Shown here: positions 9,215 to 17,774 of the stretch, piece after piece
Position numbering within the stretch: position 1 is the stretch's first letter
Layout: each line of letters begins with the position of its first letter
From: Pseudomonas sp. PH1b
GTDB lineage: Bacteria > Pseudomonadota > Gammaproteobacteria > Pseudomonadales > Pseudomonadaceae
Length of the DNA stretch: 45,937 nt
Direction: 5' to 3'
NCBI RefSeq assembly: GCF_000633395.1
Contig: NZ_AYMU01000026.1
Span: 1-45,937 of the forward strand
The notes under the pieces: model-generated
Database searches by the model: none
The model's input: the letters and a program-made list of their open reading frames with translations, nothing else
Told to the model about the DNA's origin: nothing
Translations under genes and position numbers: made by a program

Positions 9215-10568
9215 GTCGTTCAAGGACTCGATCCGCCGCTATTTCAAAGGCACCGACTCGCTCCAGGGGCAGCCATTGCCCGAGGTCAACAAGGCCCTGA
9301 TCGAAGATGCACCGCGGGTCATTCGCCTGACCATCTGGGGCATCATCGGGTTCTTCCTGTTCCTTTTGCTGTGGGCCAACTTCGCGGTGATCGACGAAGT
9401 GACCAAGGGCGAGGGCAAGGCGATTCCTTCCTCCAAGGTGCAGAAGATCCAGAACCTGGAAGGCGGTATCGTCTCCGAGCTGTACGTCAAGGAGGGCCAG
9501 GTGGTGGAGGCCGGTGCGCCGCTGATCCGCCTGGACGACACGCGCTTCCAGTCCAACGTCGGCGAAACCGAAACCGTGCGCCTGTCCATGCTGCTGCGGG
9601 TCGAGCGCCTGAGCGCCGAAGTCGATGATCGCGCGCTGGCCTTCCCCGAGGACGCGCTCAAGGATGCGCCAGGCCAGGCGGCCAGCGAAAAATCCTTGTA
9701 CGAGAGCCGTCGCCAGCAATTGCACGACGAGATCGGCGGGCTGCAGGAGCAACTGATCCAGAAACAACAGGAACTGCGCGAGTTCACCTCCAAGCAGGCC
9801 CAGTACCGCCAGCAACTGGGCTTGCAGCGCCAGGAAATCAACATGTCCGAGCCCCTGGTGGCCCAGGGCGCGGTGTCGCCGGTGGAAGTGCTGCGGCTCA
9901 AGCGTGCCGAGGTGGAAACCCGCGGCCAGCTGGATGCCACCACCCTGGCGATTCCCCGTGCCGAATCGGCGATCAAGGAAGTACAGCGCAAGATCGACGA
10001 AACTCGCGGCAAGTTCCGCAGTGAGGCCCTGACCCAGCTCAACGAGGCCCGCACCGAACTGAACAAGGCCAGCGCCACCGGCAAGGCCCTGGAAGACCGG
10101 GTCAGCCGGACCCTGGTGACCTCGCCGGTGCGCGGCATCGTCAAGCAGCTGATGGTCAACACCATCGGCGGGGTGATCCAGCCCGGCAGCGACATGGTGG
10201 AAATCGTGCCTCTGGACGACACCCTGCTGGTGGAGGCCAAGATCCGGCCCCAGGACATTGCCTTCCTGCACCCCGGGCAGGAAGCGATCGTCAAGTTCAG
10301 TGCCTACGACTACACCATCTATGGCGGACTCAAGGCCCGCCTGGAGCAGATCGGCGCCGACACCATCACCGACGAAGACAAGAAGACCACCTACTACATG
10401 ATCAAGCTGCGCACCGACCGCAGCCACCTGGGCACTGATGACAAGCCGCTGCTGATCATCCCCGGGATGGTCGCCTCGGTGGACATCATCACCGGCAAGA
10501 AGAGCATCCTCAGCTACCTGCTCAAGCCGATCATCCGCGCCCGCGCCGAAGCCCTGCACGAACGCTGA
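9204..10568 (+). CDS. lapC: LapC, membrane fusion protein of the LapA exporter
   Basis: This HlyD-family periplasmic adaptor links LapB to LapE. The product has 454 residues: a short cytoplasmic N-terminus, one transmembrane helix (about 40-60, IWGIIGFFLFLLLW), a lipoyl half-motif after it (NLEGGIVSELYVKEGQVV), a long Gln/Glu-rich coiled coil (about 150-295), the second lipoyl half (SPVRGIVKQL) and a C-terminal beta-barrel region ending in IPGMVASVDIITGKKSIL, typical of HlyD. The GTG start lies inside the end of lapB, implying translational coupling. It is the last gene of lapEBC and is followed by a REP doublet. Confidence 0.93.
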   Translation: MLLKSFKDSIRRYFKGTDSLQGQPLPEVNKALIEDAPRVIRLTIWGIIGFFLFLLLWANFAVIDEVTKGEGKAIPSSKVQKIQNLEGGIVSELYVKEGQVVEAGAPLIRLDDTRFQSNVGETETVRLSMLLRVERLSAEVDDRALAFPEDALKDAPGQAASEKSLYESRRQQLHDEIGGLQEQLIQKQQELREFTSKQAQYRQQLGLQRQEINMSEPLVAQGAVSPVEVLRLKRAEVETRGQLDATTLAIPRAESAIKEVQRKIDETRGKFRSEALTQLNEARTELNKASATGKALEDRVSRTLVTSPVRGIVKQLMVNTIGGVIQPGSDMVEIVPLDDTLLVEAKIRPQDIAFLHPGQEAIVKFSAYDYTIYGGLKARLEQIGADTITDEDKKTTYYMIKLRTDRSHLGTDDKPLLIIPGMVASVDIITGKKSILSYLLKPIIRARAEALHER

Positions 10569-10597
10569 TCCGTGTAAAAAACCACCGTGCCAGCCCC

Positions 10598-10661
10598 GTA
10601 GGAGCTGGCTTGCCAGCGAAGGGGCCCCTGAGAGCGCCTTCACCGGCAAGCCGGCTCCTCC
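10598..10661. repeat. REP doublet (REPIN-like) after lapC
   Basis: GTAGGAGCTGGCTTGCCAGCGAA is followed by its inverted partner CACCGGCAAGCCGGCTCCTCC, the paired arrangement of Pseudomonas REP elements. It can fold into a long hairpin and may stabilise or end the lapEBC transcript. Copies of the same family lie at 14666-14748 and 15778-16096. Confidence 0.85.
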
Positions 10662-10744
10662 AGGCCGCGCCACATTGCGCCGCCTGCAAAGGCCATGGAA
10701 TCCATCGGTGGCGTACCGTGCATGACCAGCGCATCGCCTGAATC

Positions 10745-10800
10745 AACATATCGTTATTCTCTAACGGTATTTAAATTCGCTTTCTTATATCTATAAAGTC
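10745..10800 (+). promoter_or_regulatory. Probable promoter region of the dioxygenase/ABC operon
   Basis: This abrupt AT-rich stretch in a GC-rich background holds TTATTCTCTAACGG followed by TTTAAATTC and TCTATAAAG; TATAAA at 10792-10797 could be a -10. AT-rich activator sites of this kind precede sulfate-starvation genes controlled by CysB in pseudomonads. The operon content fits, but no defined CysB consensus can be proven by eye. Confidence 0.35.
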
Positions 10801-10918
10801 AACTCCCTGCGTACCTGCCGACCAATCGGCGCGCCGCACGAAATGAACCCACACGGGATCTCCGTGAGTTTCTGATCGACGCGCGCGCCCTGGGCGCGCC
10901 TGCGCGGGAGTTTCAGTC

Positions 10919-11806
10919 ATGTCTGCATCAGCCAGTGCCGCCTCCATTGCCGCACAAGCTTTCGAAATCCGCCCCTTGAATGGGGCTGTAGGTGCCGAGA
11001 TCGTCGGCCTCGACCTGTCCCGGCCAGTCAACGACCAGGACTTCGCCCGCATCCACCGCGCCCACCTGGATCATCACGTAGTGGTGTTCCGCGACCAGCG
11101 CATCAGCCCCGAACAGCAGATTGCCTTCAGCCGTCGCTTCGGTGTGTTGCAGATTCATGTGCTCAAGCAGTTCCTGCTGGCCGGGCACCCGGAAATCCTC
11201 ATCGTTTCCAACATCATCGAGAACGACCAGTCCATCGGCCTGGGGGACGCCGGCAAGTTCTGGCACTCGGACCTCTCCTACAAGGAGCTGCCGAGCCTGG
11301 GCTCGATGCTGCACGCCCAGGAACTGCCAGCCGAAGGGGGCGACACCCTGTTCGCCAACATGCACCAGGCCTGGGACAACTTGCCCGAGGCGCTGCGCAA
11401 GGCGGTCGAGGGGCGCAGCGCCGCCCACTCCTACACCGCGCGCTACAGCGAGACCAAGTTCGAAGGCAACTGGCGCCCGACCCTGACCCCGGAGCAACTG
11501 GCCCAGGTTGCCGAGGTGGTGCACCCGGTGGTGCGCACTCACCCGGAAAACGGCCGCAAGGCGTTGTTCGTCAGCGAAGGCTTCACCACCCGCATCGTTG
11601 GCCTGCTGGAAGACGAAAGCGCCCAGTTGCTGGCCGAGCTGTATGCCCACAGCGTGCTGCCGGACAACATCTACCGCCATCAATGGCAGCCCCACGACCT
11701 GGTGTTCTGGGACAACCGCTCGCTGATCCACCTGGCCGCCGGTTGCCCGAGCCATCTGCGCCGCAAGCTGTATCGCACCACCATCCAGGGCGACGCCCCT
11801 TACTGA
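10919..11806 (+). CDS. TauD/TfdA-family Fe(II)/2-oxoglutarate dioxygenase
   Basis: Members of this family oxidise substrates such as taurine, alkyl sulfates or phenoxyacetates using 2-oxoglutarate and O2. In TauD and AtsK this releases sulfite or sulfate as a sulfur source. The 295-residue product has the metal triad H116-x-D118 (in KFWHSDLSY) and H271 (in SLIHLAAG). It also has the GDT turn at 141-143 and a late Arg (R282 or R286) placed for 2-oxoglutarate binding. The ATG has GGGAG upstream. It lies 27 bp before a substrate-binding protein and heads a D-A-B-C type operon. The natural substrate cannot be read from sequence, so no tauD or atsK symbol is given. Confidence 0.88.
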   Translation: MSASASAASIAAQAFEIRPLNGAVGAEIVGLDLSRPVNDQDFARIHRAHLDHHVVVFRDQRISPEQQIAFSRRFGVLQIHVLKQFLLAGHPEILIVSNIIENDQSIGLGDAGKFWHSDLSYKELPSLGSMLHAQELPAEGGDTLFANMHQAWDNLPEALRKAVEGRSAAHSYTARYSETKFEGNWRPTLTPEQLAQVAEVVHPVVRTHPENGRKALFVSEGFTTRIVGLLEDESAQLLAELYAHSVLPDNIYRHQWQPHDLVFWDNRSLIHLAAGCPSHLRRKLYRTTIQGDAPY

Positions 11807-11833
11807 TCAGCCAGGCACGGCAGGAGAGTCACC

Positions 11834-12871
11834 ATGTCCTTATCCATTCCCTTCATTCCCCGCCTCGGCAAACTGGCCACGGCCATCGGCCTGGGTTTCA
11901 GCCTGCTGGCCGGCAGCCTGGTCGCGCCTGCGCCAGCCCAGGCCGAAGGCGAGATCCGCATCGCTGAACAGTTCGGTATCGTCTACCTGCTGCTCAATGT
12001 GGTGCGCGACCAGAACCTGATCGAAAAGCACGGCAAGGAGCAGGGCATCGACATCAAGGTCGACTGGACCCAGCTGTCCGGCGGCGCAGCGGTCAACGAC
12101 GCCTTGCTGTCGGGCTCGATCGACATTGCCGGGGCCGGCGTCGGGCCGCTGCTGACCATCTGGGATCGCACCCACGGCCGACAGAACGTCAAGGCCGTAG
12201 CCTCTCTCGGTAACTTTCCCTACTACCTGGTGAGCAACAATCCCAAGGTCAAGACCATCGCCGACTTCACCGACAAGGACCGCATTGCGGTACCGGCGGT
12301 GGGGGTTTCGGTGCAGTCGCGCTTTCTTCAATACGCCGCCGCCAAGCAATGGGGCGACAAGGAATTCAATCGCCTGGACAAGTACACCATCGCCGTTCCC
12401 CACCCGGATGCCACCGCCGCGCTGATTGCCGGCGGCACCGAGCTGACCGGGCACTTCTCCAACCCGCCATTCCAGGACCAGGCCCTGGAGAACCCCAATG
12501 TGCACGTGGTGCTCAATACCTACGACCTGCTGGGGCCCAACTCGCCGACGGTGCTGTTCGCCACCGAGAAATTCCGCAACGACAACCCCAAGACCTACAA
12601 GGCCTTCGTCGAAGCCCTGGCTGAAGCGGCTGAGTTCGCCCAGCACGACAAGGGCGCAGCCGCCGATACCTACATCCGCGTGACCAAGGCCAAGATCGAC
12701 CGCAGCGCCTTGCTGAAGATCATCGACAACCCGCAGTTCGAGTTCAGCGTGACACCGAAAAACACCTACCCGCTGGCGGAATTCCTCTACCGGGTCGGTG
12801 CGATCAAGAACAAGCCCGAGTCGTGGAAGGACTACTTCTTCCAGGACGCCAAACCGTTGCAGGGGAGCTGA
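11834..12871 (+). CDS. ABC transporter periplasmic substrate-binding protein (SsuA/TauA/NMT1-like)
   Basis: This protein captures a small organic ligand, likely a sulfonate or related organosulfur compound, and delivers it to the permease encoded two genes downstream. The 345-residue preprotein has a long signal peptide ending APAQA (residue 37). The mature start EGEIRIAEQFGIVYLLLNVV and the later motifs GGAAVNDALLSGSIDIAGAGVGPLL and VPAVGVSVQSRFL are the SsuA/TauA/ThiY-type fold. It sits between the dioxygenase and the ATPase with a GGAG ribosome site. The sulfur-source role is inferred from the dioxygenase neighbour; nitrate, thiamine-precursor or aromatic ligands are possible in this broad family. 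Confidence 0.87.
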   Translation: MSLSIPFIPRLGKLATAIGLGFSLLAGSLVAPAPAQAEGEIRIAEQFGIVYLLLNVVRDQNLIEKHGKEQGIDIKVDWTQLSGGAAVNDALLSGSIDIAGAGVGPLLTIWDRTHGRQNVKAVASLGNFPYYLVSNNPKVKTIADFTDKDRIAVPAVGVSVQSRFLQYAAAKQWGDKEFNRLDKYTIAVPHPDATAALIAGGTELTGHFSNPPFQDQALENPNVHVVLNTYDLLGPNSPTVLFATEKFRNDNPKTYKAFVEALAEAAEFAQHDKGAAADTYIRVTKAKIDRSALLKIIDNPQFEFSVTPKNTYPLAEFLYRVGAIKNKPESWKDYFFQDAKPLQGS

Positions 12872-12876
12872 TTGCC

Positions 12877-13737
12877 ATGAACGCCGCCTTGCCAGGCCAC
12901 ACGGCCAGCAACTCCACGGCCATCGCCCAAGCACTGTTGGCGGTGGAACACGTCAGCCTGGAATACCGCACCCCGCAGCGGGTGGTGCGGGCCACCCACC
13001 AGGTGAGTTTCGAGGTGGATCCGGCCGACCGCTTTGTCCTGCTGGGGCCTTCAGGCTGCGGCAAGTCGACCCTGCTCAAGGCCGTGGCCGGGTTCATCCA
13101 GCCCTGCGAGGGCGAGATTCGCCTGCAAGGCCAGCGCGTCAGCCAGCCCGGGCCGGATCGTATCGTGGTGTTCCAGGAGTTCGACCAGTTGCCCCCCTGG
13201 AAAACCGTGAAACAGAACGTGATGTTTCCCCTGCTGGCGTCGAAGACCCTCGGCCGCCGCGCGGCCGAAGAGCGTGCCCTGGAATACCTGGAAAAAGTCG
13301 GCCTGGCGGCTTTCGCCGATGCCTATCCGCATACCCTGTCCGGTGGCATGAAAGCCCGGGTGGCGATCGCTCGCGCCCTGGCCATGCAGCCGAAGATCCT
13401 GCTGATGGACGAGCCTTTCGCCGCCCTCGACGCCTTGACCCGACGCAAGATGCAGGAGGAGTTGCTGCGGCTCTGGGAGGAGGTGCGCTTCACCTTGCTG
13501 TTCGTCACTCACTCCATCGAGGAAGCGCTGGTGGTGGGCAATCGCATCCTCCTGCTGTCGCCTCATCCGGGGCGCGTGCGGGCGGAAGTCCACAGCCATC
13601 AGTACGACCTGCAGAGCCTCGGTGGCGTGGCCTTTCAGCAGACCGCGCGGCGTATCCACCGCTTGCTGTTCGATGAAGGCCAATCGCCGGAAACTGAAAC
13701 CGAGCTGGATTTCGCCGATATCCGTATCGCTTATTGA
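12877..13737 (+). CDS. ABC transporter ATPase (SsuB/TauB-like)
   Basis: This is the ATP-hydrolysing subunit of the importer encoded with the preceding binding protein and following permease. The product has 286 residues, with Walker A GPSGCGKST at 57-65, Q-loop at FQEFDQLPPW (99-108), signature LSGGMKARVAIARAL from 154, Walker B ILLMDEPF at 174-181 and a switch His in FVTHSIEEAL. FDQLPPW around the Q-loop is typical of nitrate/sulfonate/taurine importers. ATG at 12877 was chosen over longer in-frame starts because it has GGGGAG just upstream and begins 6 bp after the binding-protein stop. Confidence 0.9.
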   Translation: MNAALPGHTASNSTAIAQALLAVEHVSLEYRTPQRVVRATHQVSFEVDPADRFVLLGPSGCGKSTLLKAVAGFIQPCEGEIRLQGQRVSQPGPDRIVVFQEFDQLPPWKTVKQNVMFPLLASKTLGRRAAEERALEYLEKVGLAAFADAYPHTLSGGMKARVAIARALAMQPKILLMDEPFAALDALTRRKMQEELLRLWEEVRFTLLFVTHSIEEALVVGNRILLLSPHPGRVRAEVHSHQYDLQSLGGVAFQQTARRIHRLLFDEGQSPETETELDFADIRIAY

Positions 13738-13770
13738 GCCGTCAGGCCACCGTTGAACGAGGAATGCCCG

Positions 13771-14637
13771 ATGAGCCACTCATCCCCTGCGCGCGAGGAA
13801 TACGAAGTTGTCCTGCAGCCCTTGCTGCAAGTGCCCCTGGAGCGCGAGCTGCCCCTGGGTCAGCGCCTCTGGCAACAAGGCTGGTTGCGCAAGAGCCTGA
13901 TCCTGGTCCTGCTGGCGCTGCTCTGGGAAGCCGTGGCCCGTTACCAGAACAACGACCTGCTGCTACCGAGTTTTCTGCAAACCGCCAGCGCGCTTTACCA
14001 GGGCCTGCTCAGCGGCGAATTGCTGGGCAAGGTGGGCATTTCCCTGGTGGTGCTGCTCAAGGGCTACCTGATCGGCATCGTCCTGGCGTTTGCCTTGACC
14101 ACCCTGGCGGTCTCGACCCGGCTTGGGCGTGACCTGCTGAGCACCCTGACCTCGATGTTCAATCCGCTGCCGGCGATTGCCCTGCTGCCCCTGGCGCTGC
14201 TGTGGTTCGGCCTGGGGCAGAACAGCCTGATCTTCGTGCTGGTGCATTCGGTGCTCTGGGCTTTGGCCTTGAACACCTACGCCGGGTTTCTCGGGGTTTC
14301 CGAAACCCTGCGCATGGCCGGGCGCAACTACGGCCTCAAGGGCCTGCGCCTGGTGCTGTTCATCCTGATCCCGGCGGCGCTGCCGTCGATTCTCGCCGGG
14401 CTGAAGATCGGCTGGGCCTTCGCCTGGCGCACCCTGATCGCTGCCGAGCTGGTGTTCGGCGCCACCAGCGGCAAGGGTGGCCTGGGCTGGTACATCTTCC
14501 AGAACCGCAATGAGCTGTACACCGACAAGGTGTTTGCCGGGCTGGCCGTGGTGATCCTCATCGGCCTGCTGGTGGAAAACCTGATCTTCGACACCCTGGA
14601 GCGGATCACGGTAAAACGCTGGGGCATGCAGCGCTGA
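13771..14637 (+). CDS. ABC transporter permease (SsuC/TauC-like)
   Basis: This is the inner-membrane permease of the importer. It has 288 residues with a 45-residue cytoplasmic N-terminus and about six transmembrane helices in the BPD-transport fold. The coupling loop lies around ETLRMAGRNYGLKG and is followed by LIPAALPSILAGLKIG, as in SsuC and TauC. ATG at 13771 is preferred over TTG at 13753 because GAGGAA lies 7 bp upstream. It is the last gene of the operon and is followed by a REP doublet. Confidence 0.9.
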   Translation: MSHSSPAREEYEVVLQPLLQVPLERELPLGQRLWQQGWLRKSLILVLLALLWEAVARYQNNDLLLPSFLQTASALYQGLLSGELLGKVGISLVVLLKGYLIGIVLAFALTTLAVSTRLGRDLLSTLTSMFNPLPAIALLPLALLWFGLGQNSLIFVLVHSVLWALALNTYAGFLGVSETLRMAGRNYGLKGLRLVLFILIPAALPSILAGLKIGWAFAWRTLIAAELVFGATSGKGGLGWYIFQNRNELYTDKVFAGLAVVILIGLLVENLIFDTLERITVKRWGMQR

Positions 14638-14665
14638 GCTACCTCGTCCGCCAGCCCCCCCGACC

Positions 14666-14748
14666 GTAGGAGCTGGCTTGCCAGCGAAGGCGTCCTCAAG
14701 GGCTATGCAAGGTTCGAGGGCCCATTCGCCGGCAAGCCGGCTCCTACG
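14666..14748. repeat. REP doublet after the ABC permease
   Basis: GTAGGAGCTGGCTTGCCAGCG at 14666 pairs with the inverted copy CGCCGGCAAGCCGGCTCCTAC ending at 14747. It is the same family as the element at 10598 and the array at 15778. It lies between the operon end and the LysR gene and could act as a transcript end or stabiliser. Confidence 0.85.
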
Positions 14749-14854
14749 GGTAGTGCCGGGTTTGCGGGCAAGGATTGATCTCCCTCACTTTCCTTGGTGG
14801 CAAGCCTGCTAGCATTGCGCCTGGATCATCCCTGACCAGTCACGAGTGCTCAGC

Positions 14855-15781
14855 ATGCAACTTCCGGACATGAACCTGCTGGTGGCCCTCGACGCCCTGC
14901 TCGACGAGGGCAGCGTAGTCGGCGCCGCGCGGCGCATGAACCTCAGCCCGGCGGCCATGAGCCGGACCCTGACGCGGATCCGCGACGCCCTCGGCGACCC
15001 GGTGCTGGTACGTGCCGGACGCGGCCTGGTGCCCACCCCCAAGGCCCTGGAACTGCGCAGCCAGGTGCGTGATGTGGTGGAGCAGGCGGCGCTGGTGTTT
15101 CGCTCGGCGGACAAGGTCGACCTGGGTTCCCTGCAACGGCGCTTCAACGTGCGCGCCAACGATTTTTTCGTCGGCGTGTATGGCGGTCGCCTCATCGATA
15201 CCCTGGAGCGTCAGGCGCCCTTGTGCGAACTGCGCTTCGTGCCCGAAGGCGATGGCGATGACGAGGCCCTGCGGGAGGGAAGGATCGACCTGCGGATCAG
15301 CAACACCCGGCCCCTGACCCCGGAAGTCAAGGTGCAGAACCTGTTCACCACCGCCTTTGTCGGCCTGGTGCGCGAAGGCCACCCGCTGTTGGACGAAGAC
15401 ATCACCGCCGAGCGTTTTGCCGCGTTTCCCCATATCAGCATGTCTCGCCGGGGCATAGCCCGTGGCCCGATCGATGCGGCCCTGGCCGAGCAGGGCCTGG
15501 AGCGCCGAGTGCCGCTGATTGCCCCGAGCTTCCACGCCGCCATGTTCATGCTGCCGGATTCGGACCTGATCCTGCCGGTGCCCCAGGAAACCCTGCTCAG
15601 CGTCTCGCGCCTGGGGCTGCGTTTAAGTTCGTTCGTGCTGCCGATCTCCCTGCCGACCCTGGTCCTGACCCAGGCCTGGCACCCGCGCTACGACAAGGAC
15701 CCGGCGCACAAGTGGTTCCGCGAAACCCTGCGCACCTCCTGCCAGGCCACCTGGCAGGAAGCCCAGCCCAGCGCTTTGTAG
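14855..15781 (+). CDS. LysR-family transcriptional regulator
   Basis: A 308-residue LysR regulator. The N-terminal winged helix-turn-helix spans about residues 5-65 (NLLVALDALLDEGSVVGAARRMNLSPAAMSRTLTRIRDALGD in sequence), followed by a two-lobed effector domain. The HTH region resembles the NodD/SyrM-like subgroup (SPAAMSRTLTRIRDALGDPVLVR). ATG at 14855 is used; GTG at 14846 and ATG at 14870 are alternatives, none with a strong ribosome site. Its target is not certain: the MFS pump operon downstream on the same strand is the best candidate. The TAG stop at 15779-15781 lies within the GTAGG start of a REP element, so the last codons border or derive from repeat DNA. Confidence 0.88.
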   Translation: MQLPDMNLLVALDALLDEGSVVGAARRMNLSPAAMSRTLTRIRDALGDPVLVRAGRGLVPTPKALELRSQVRDVVEQAALVFRSADKVDLGSLQRRFNVRANDFFVGVYGGRLIDTLERQAPLCELRFVPEGDGDDEALREGRIDLRISNTRPLTPEVKVQNLFTTAFVGLVREGHPLLDEDITAERFAAFPHISMSRRGIARGPIDAALAEQGLERRVPLIAPSFHAAMFMLPDSDLILPVPQETLLSVSRLGLRLSSFVLPISLPTLVLTQAWHPRYDKDPAHKWFRETLRTSCQATWQEAQPSAL

Positions 15782-16096
15782 GGGCCGGCTTGAGGGCCTC
15801 TTCGCTGGCGAGCCAGCTCCTACGGTCCATCTGCAGCCTGCGCCACTCCTGTAGGAGCCGGCTTGCCGGCGAATGCGGTCTTGAGGGCCTCTTCGCTGGC
15901 GAGCCAGCTCCTACGGTCCATCTGCCGCCTGCGCCACTCCTGTAGGAGCCGGCTTGCCGGCGAATGCGGGCTTGAGGGCCTCTTCGCTGGCGAGCCAGCT
16001 CCTACGGTTCATCTGCCGCCTGCGCCACTCCTGTAGGAGCCGGCTTGCCGGCGAATGCGGTCTTGAGGGCCCCTTCGCTGGCAAGCCAGCTCCTAC
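15778..16096. repeat. Tandem array of four REP doublets, 91-bp period
   Basis: Four copies start at 15778, 15851, 15942 and 16033. The full unit is a 64-bp inverted REP pair (GTAGGAGCCGGCTTGCCGGCG ... CTGGCGAGCCAGCTCCTAC) plus a 27-bp spacer ending GCGCCACTCCT. The first copy is 73 bp because 18 bp of its first arm is missing, and the last lacks the spacer. Copies are almost identical. No gene lies here; the MFS promoter must sit in 16097-16212. Confidence 0.95.
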
Positions 16097-16212
16097 GGTC
16101 AATAGGCTGAATCGTTGCGTTTGGTGCACTTATAAGCTGTCGATAAGTCAGTTTTCGTCAGCATCGGCTGTTCATAAACTGCTCTGGTTTTCTTGTCTGG
16201 AGCAGTATTTCC

Positions 16213-17757
16213 ATGAGTTCCCTCGCTGTCGCTGCGCCTGCTTCGGTTGAAGCCGCCAGCAAGCCGGCAGCCATTGCACCGCCGGTGTTCGGGCCGCGGA
16301 TCATCATCGGCCTGGTGGGCGTGCTGCTGGCGGTGCTGGTCTCGGGTCTCAACGAGATGGTGACCAAGATCGCCCTGGCGGACATTCGTGGTGCGCTGTT
16401 CATCGGCTACGACGAAGGTACCTGGCTGGTGGCCTGCTACACCGCCACCTCGGTGGCGGCCATGGCCTTCGCCCCCTGGTGTTCGGTGACCTTTTCCCTG
16501 CGGCGCTTCACCCTGTGTGCGATTGCCCTCTTCACCCTGCTGGGGGTGCTGTGCCCCTTTGCCCCGAACTACCAGAGCCTGTTGCTGCTGCGCACCCTGC
16601 AAGGCCTGGCCGGCGGTGCCCTGCCGCCGATGCTGATGACCGTGGCCCTGCGTTTCCTGCCGGCCAACGTCAAGCTCTACGGCTTGGCGGGTTATGCCTT
16701 GACGGCCACCTTCGGCCCGAGCCTGGGCACGCCCCTGGCGGCGCTCTGGACCGAGTACGTGGGCTGGCGCTGGGCCTTCTGGCAGGTGGTAGCCCCTTGC
16801 CTGCTGGCCATGGCGGCGGTGGCCTACGGCTTGCCCCAGGACCCGCTGCGCCTGGAGCGCTTCAAGCAGTTCAACTGGCGTGGCCTGCTGCTGGGTTTCC
16901 CGGCGATCTGCATGCTGGTGATTGGCATCCTGCAGGGCAACCGCCTGGACTGGTTCGAATCGCCGCTGATCAGTGTGCTGCTGGTGGGCGGGCTGTTGTT
17001 GCTGGTGCTGTTCATGATCAACGAATGGTCGCAGCCGATCCCCTTCTTCAAGTTGCAGATGCTCGGCATCCGCAACCTGTCCTTTGCCCTGCTGACCCTG
17101 GCCGGGGTGCTGGTGGTGCTGACGGCGGTGATCATCATTCCTTCGGCCTACCTGGCTCAGGTCCAGGGTTACCGGCCGCTGCAAACCGCGCCGGTGATGC
17201 TGGTGATGGCCTTGCCGCAGTTGCTTGCCCTGCCGCTGGTGGCGGCCCTGTGCAACCTGCGCTGGGTCGACTGCCGCTGGGTGCTGGGCATTGGCCTGGG
17301 GATGCTGGTGCTGTCCTGCCTGGGGGGCACGCACCTGACCTCGGCCTGGATCCGCGACGATTTCTACGTGCTGCAACTGCTGCAGATCTTCGGCCAGCCG
17401 ATGGCGGTGCTGCCGCTGCTGATGCTTTCCACCGGCAGCATCGTGCCGGTTGAAGGGCCCTTCGCTTCGGCCTGGTTCAACACCGTGAAAGGCCTGGCGG
17501 CAGTGATCGCCACCGGCGTGCTGGATGTGCTGACCACCCACCGCCTGCACTTTCACTCGACGATGCTGGTGGACAGCCTGGGCAACTCGCCGCTGGTGGA
17601 AGGCTCCGTGGCGGGCCTCGCCCAGCGCCTGCACCAGCAGGCCGTGGTGCTGACATCCGCCGACCTCTACTACTGCATGGCGGGGGTAGCCGCGGTGCTG
17701 ATCCTGCTGATTTTCTGGCTGCCGACGCGGATCTATCCACCGCGGGCGCCAACTTGA
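16213..17757 (+). CDS. DHA2-type MFS drug/proton antiporter (EmrB-like)
   Basis: This is the inner-membrane pump of a tripartite efflux system. The product has 514 residues and about 14 hydrophobic helices, the DHA2 pattern. The motif LLLLRTLQGLAGGALPPMLM matches the family region that follows the second conserved motif. It begins at ATG 16213 with GGAG 9 bp upstream. The HlyD adaptor gene follows after 17 bp and an outer-membrane factor after that, so the three form an EmrAB-TolC-like unit. The substrate is unknown. The N-terminal 25 residues are Ala/Pro-rich and poorly ordered. Confidence 0.9.
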   Translation: MSSLAVAAPASVEAASKPAAIAPPVFGPRIIIGLVGVLLAVLVSGLNEMVTKIALADIRGALFIGYDEGTWLVACYTATSVAAMAFAPWCSVTFSLRRFTLCAIALFTLLGVLCPFAPNYQSLLLLRTLQGLAGGALPPMLMTVALRFLPANVKLYGLAGYALTATFGPSLGTPLAALWTEYVGWRWAFWQVVAPCLLAMAAVAYGLPQDPLRLERFKQFNWRGLLLGFPAICMLVIGILQGNRLDWFESPLISVLLVGGLLLLVLFMINEWSQPIPFFKLQMLGIRNLSFALLTLAGVLVVLTAVIIIPSAYLAQVQGYRPLQTAPVMLVMALPQLLALPLVAALCNLRWVDCRWVLGIGLGMLVLSCLGGTHLTSAWIRDDFYVLQLLQIFGQPMAVLPLLMLSTGSIVPVEGPFASAWFNTVKGLAAVIATGVLDVLTTHRLHFHSTMLVDSLGNSPLVEGSVAGLAQRLHQQAVVLTSADLYYCMAGVAAVLILLIFWLPTRIYPPRAPT

Positions 17758-17774
17758 GTGATACGGAAGGTTTT

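Noticed and set aside
9201..10673. Long minus-strand frame opposite lapC
   Set aside because: Gln/Gly/Leu-rich shadow of the GC-rich lapC coding strand; no signal or domain.
15778..16096. CRISPR array
   Set aside because: The repeats are inverted REP pairs with near-identical spacers, and no cas genes are present.
16099..17634. 511-codon minus-strand frame opposite the MFS pump
   Set aside because: His/Gln-rich shadow typical of antisense frames in GC-rich DNA.
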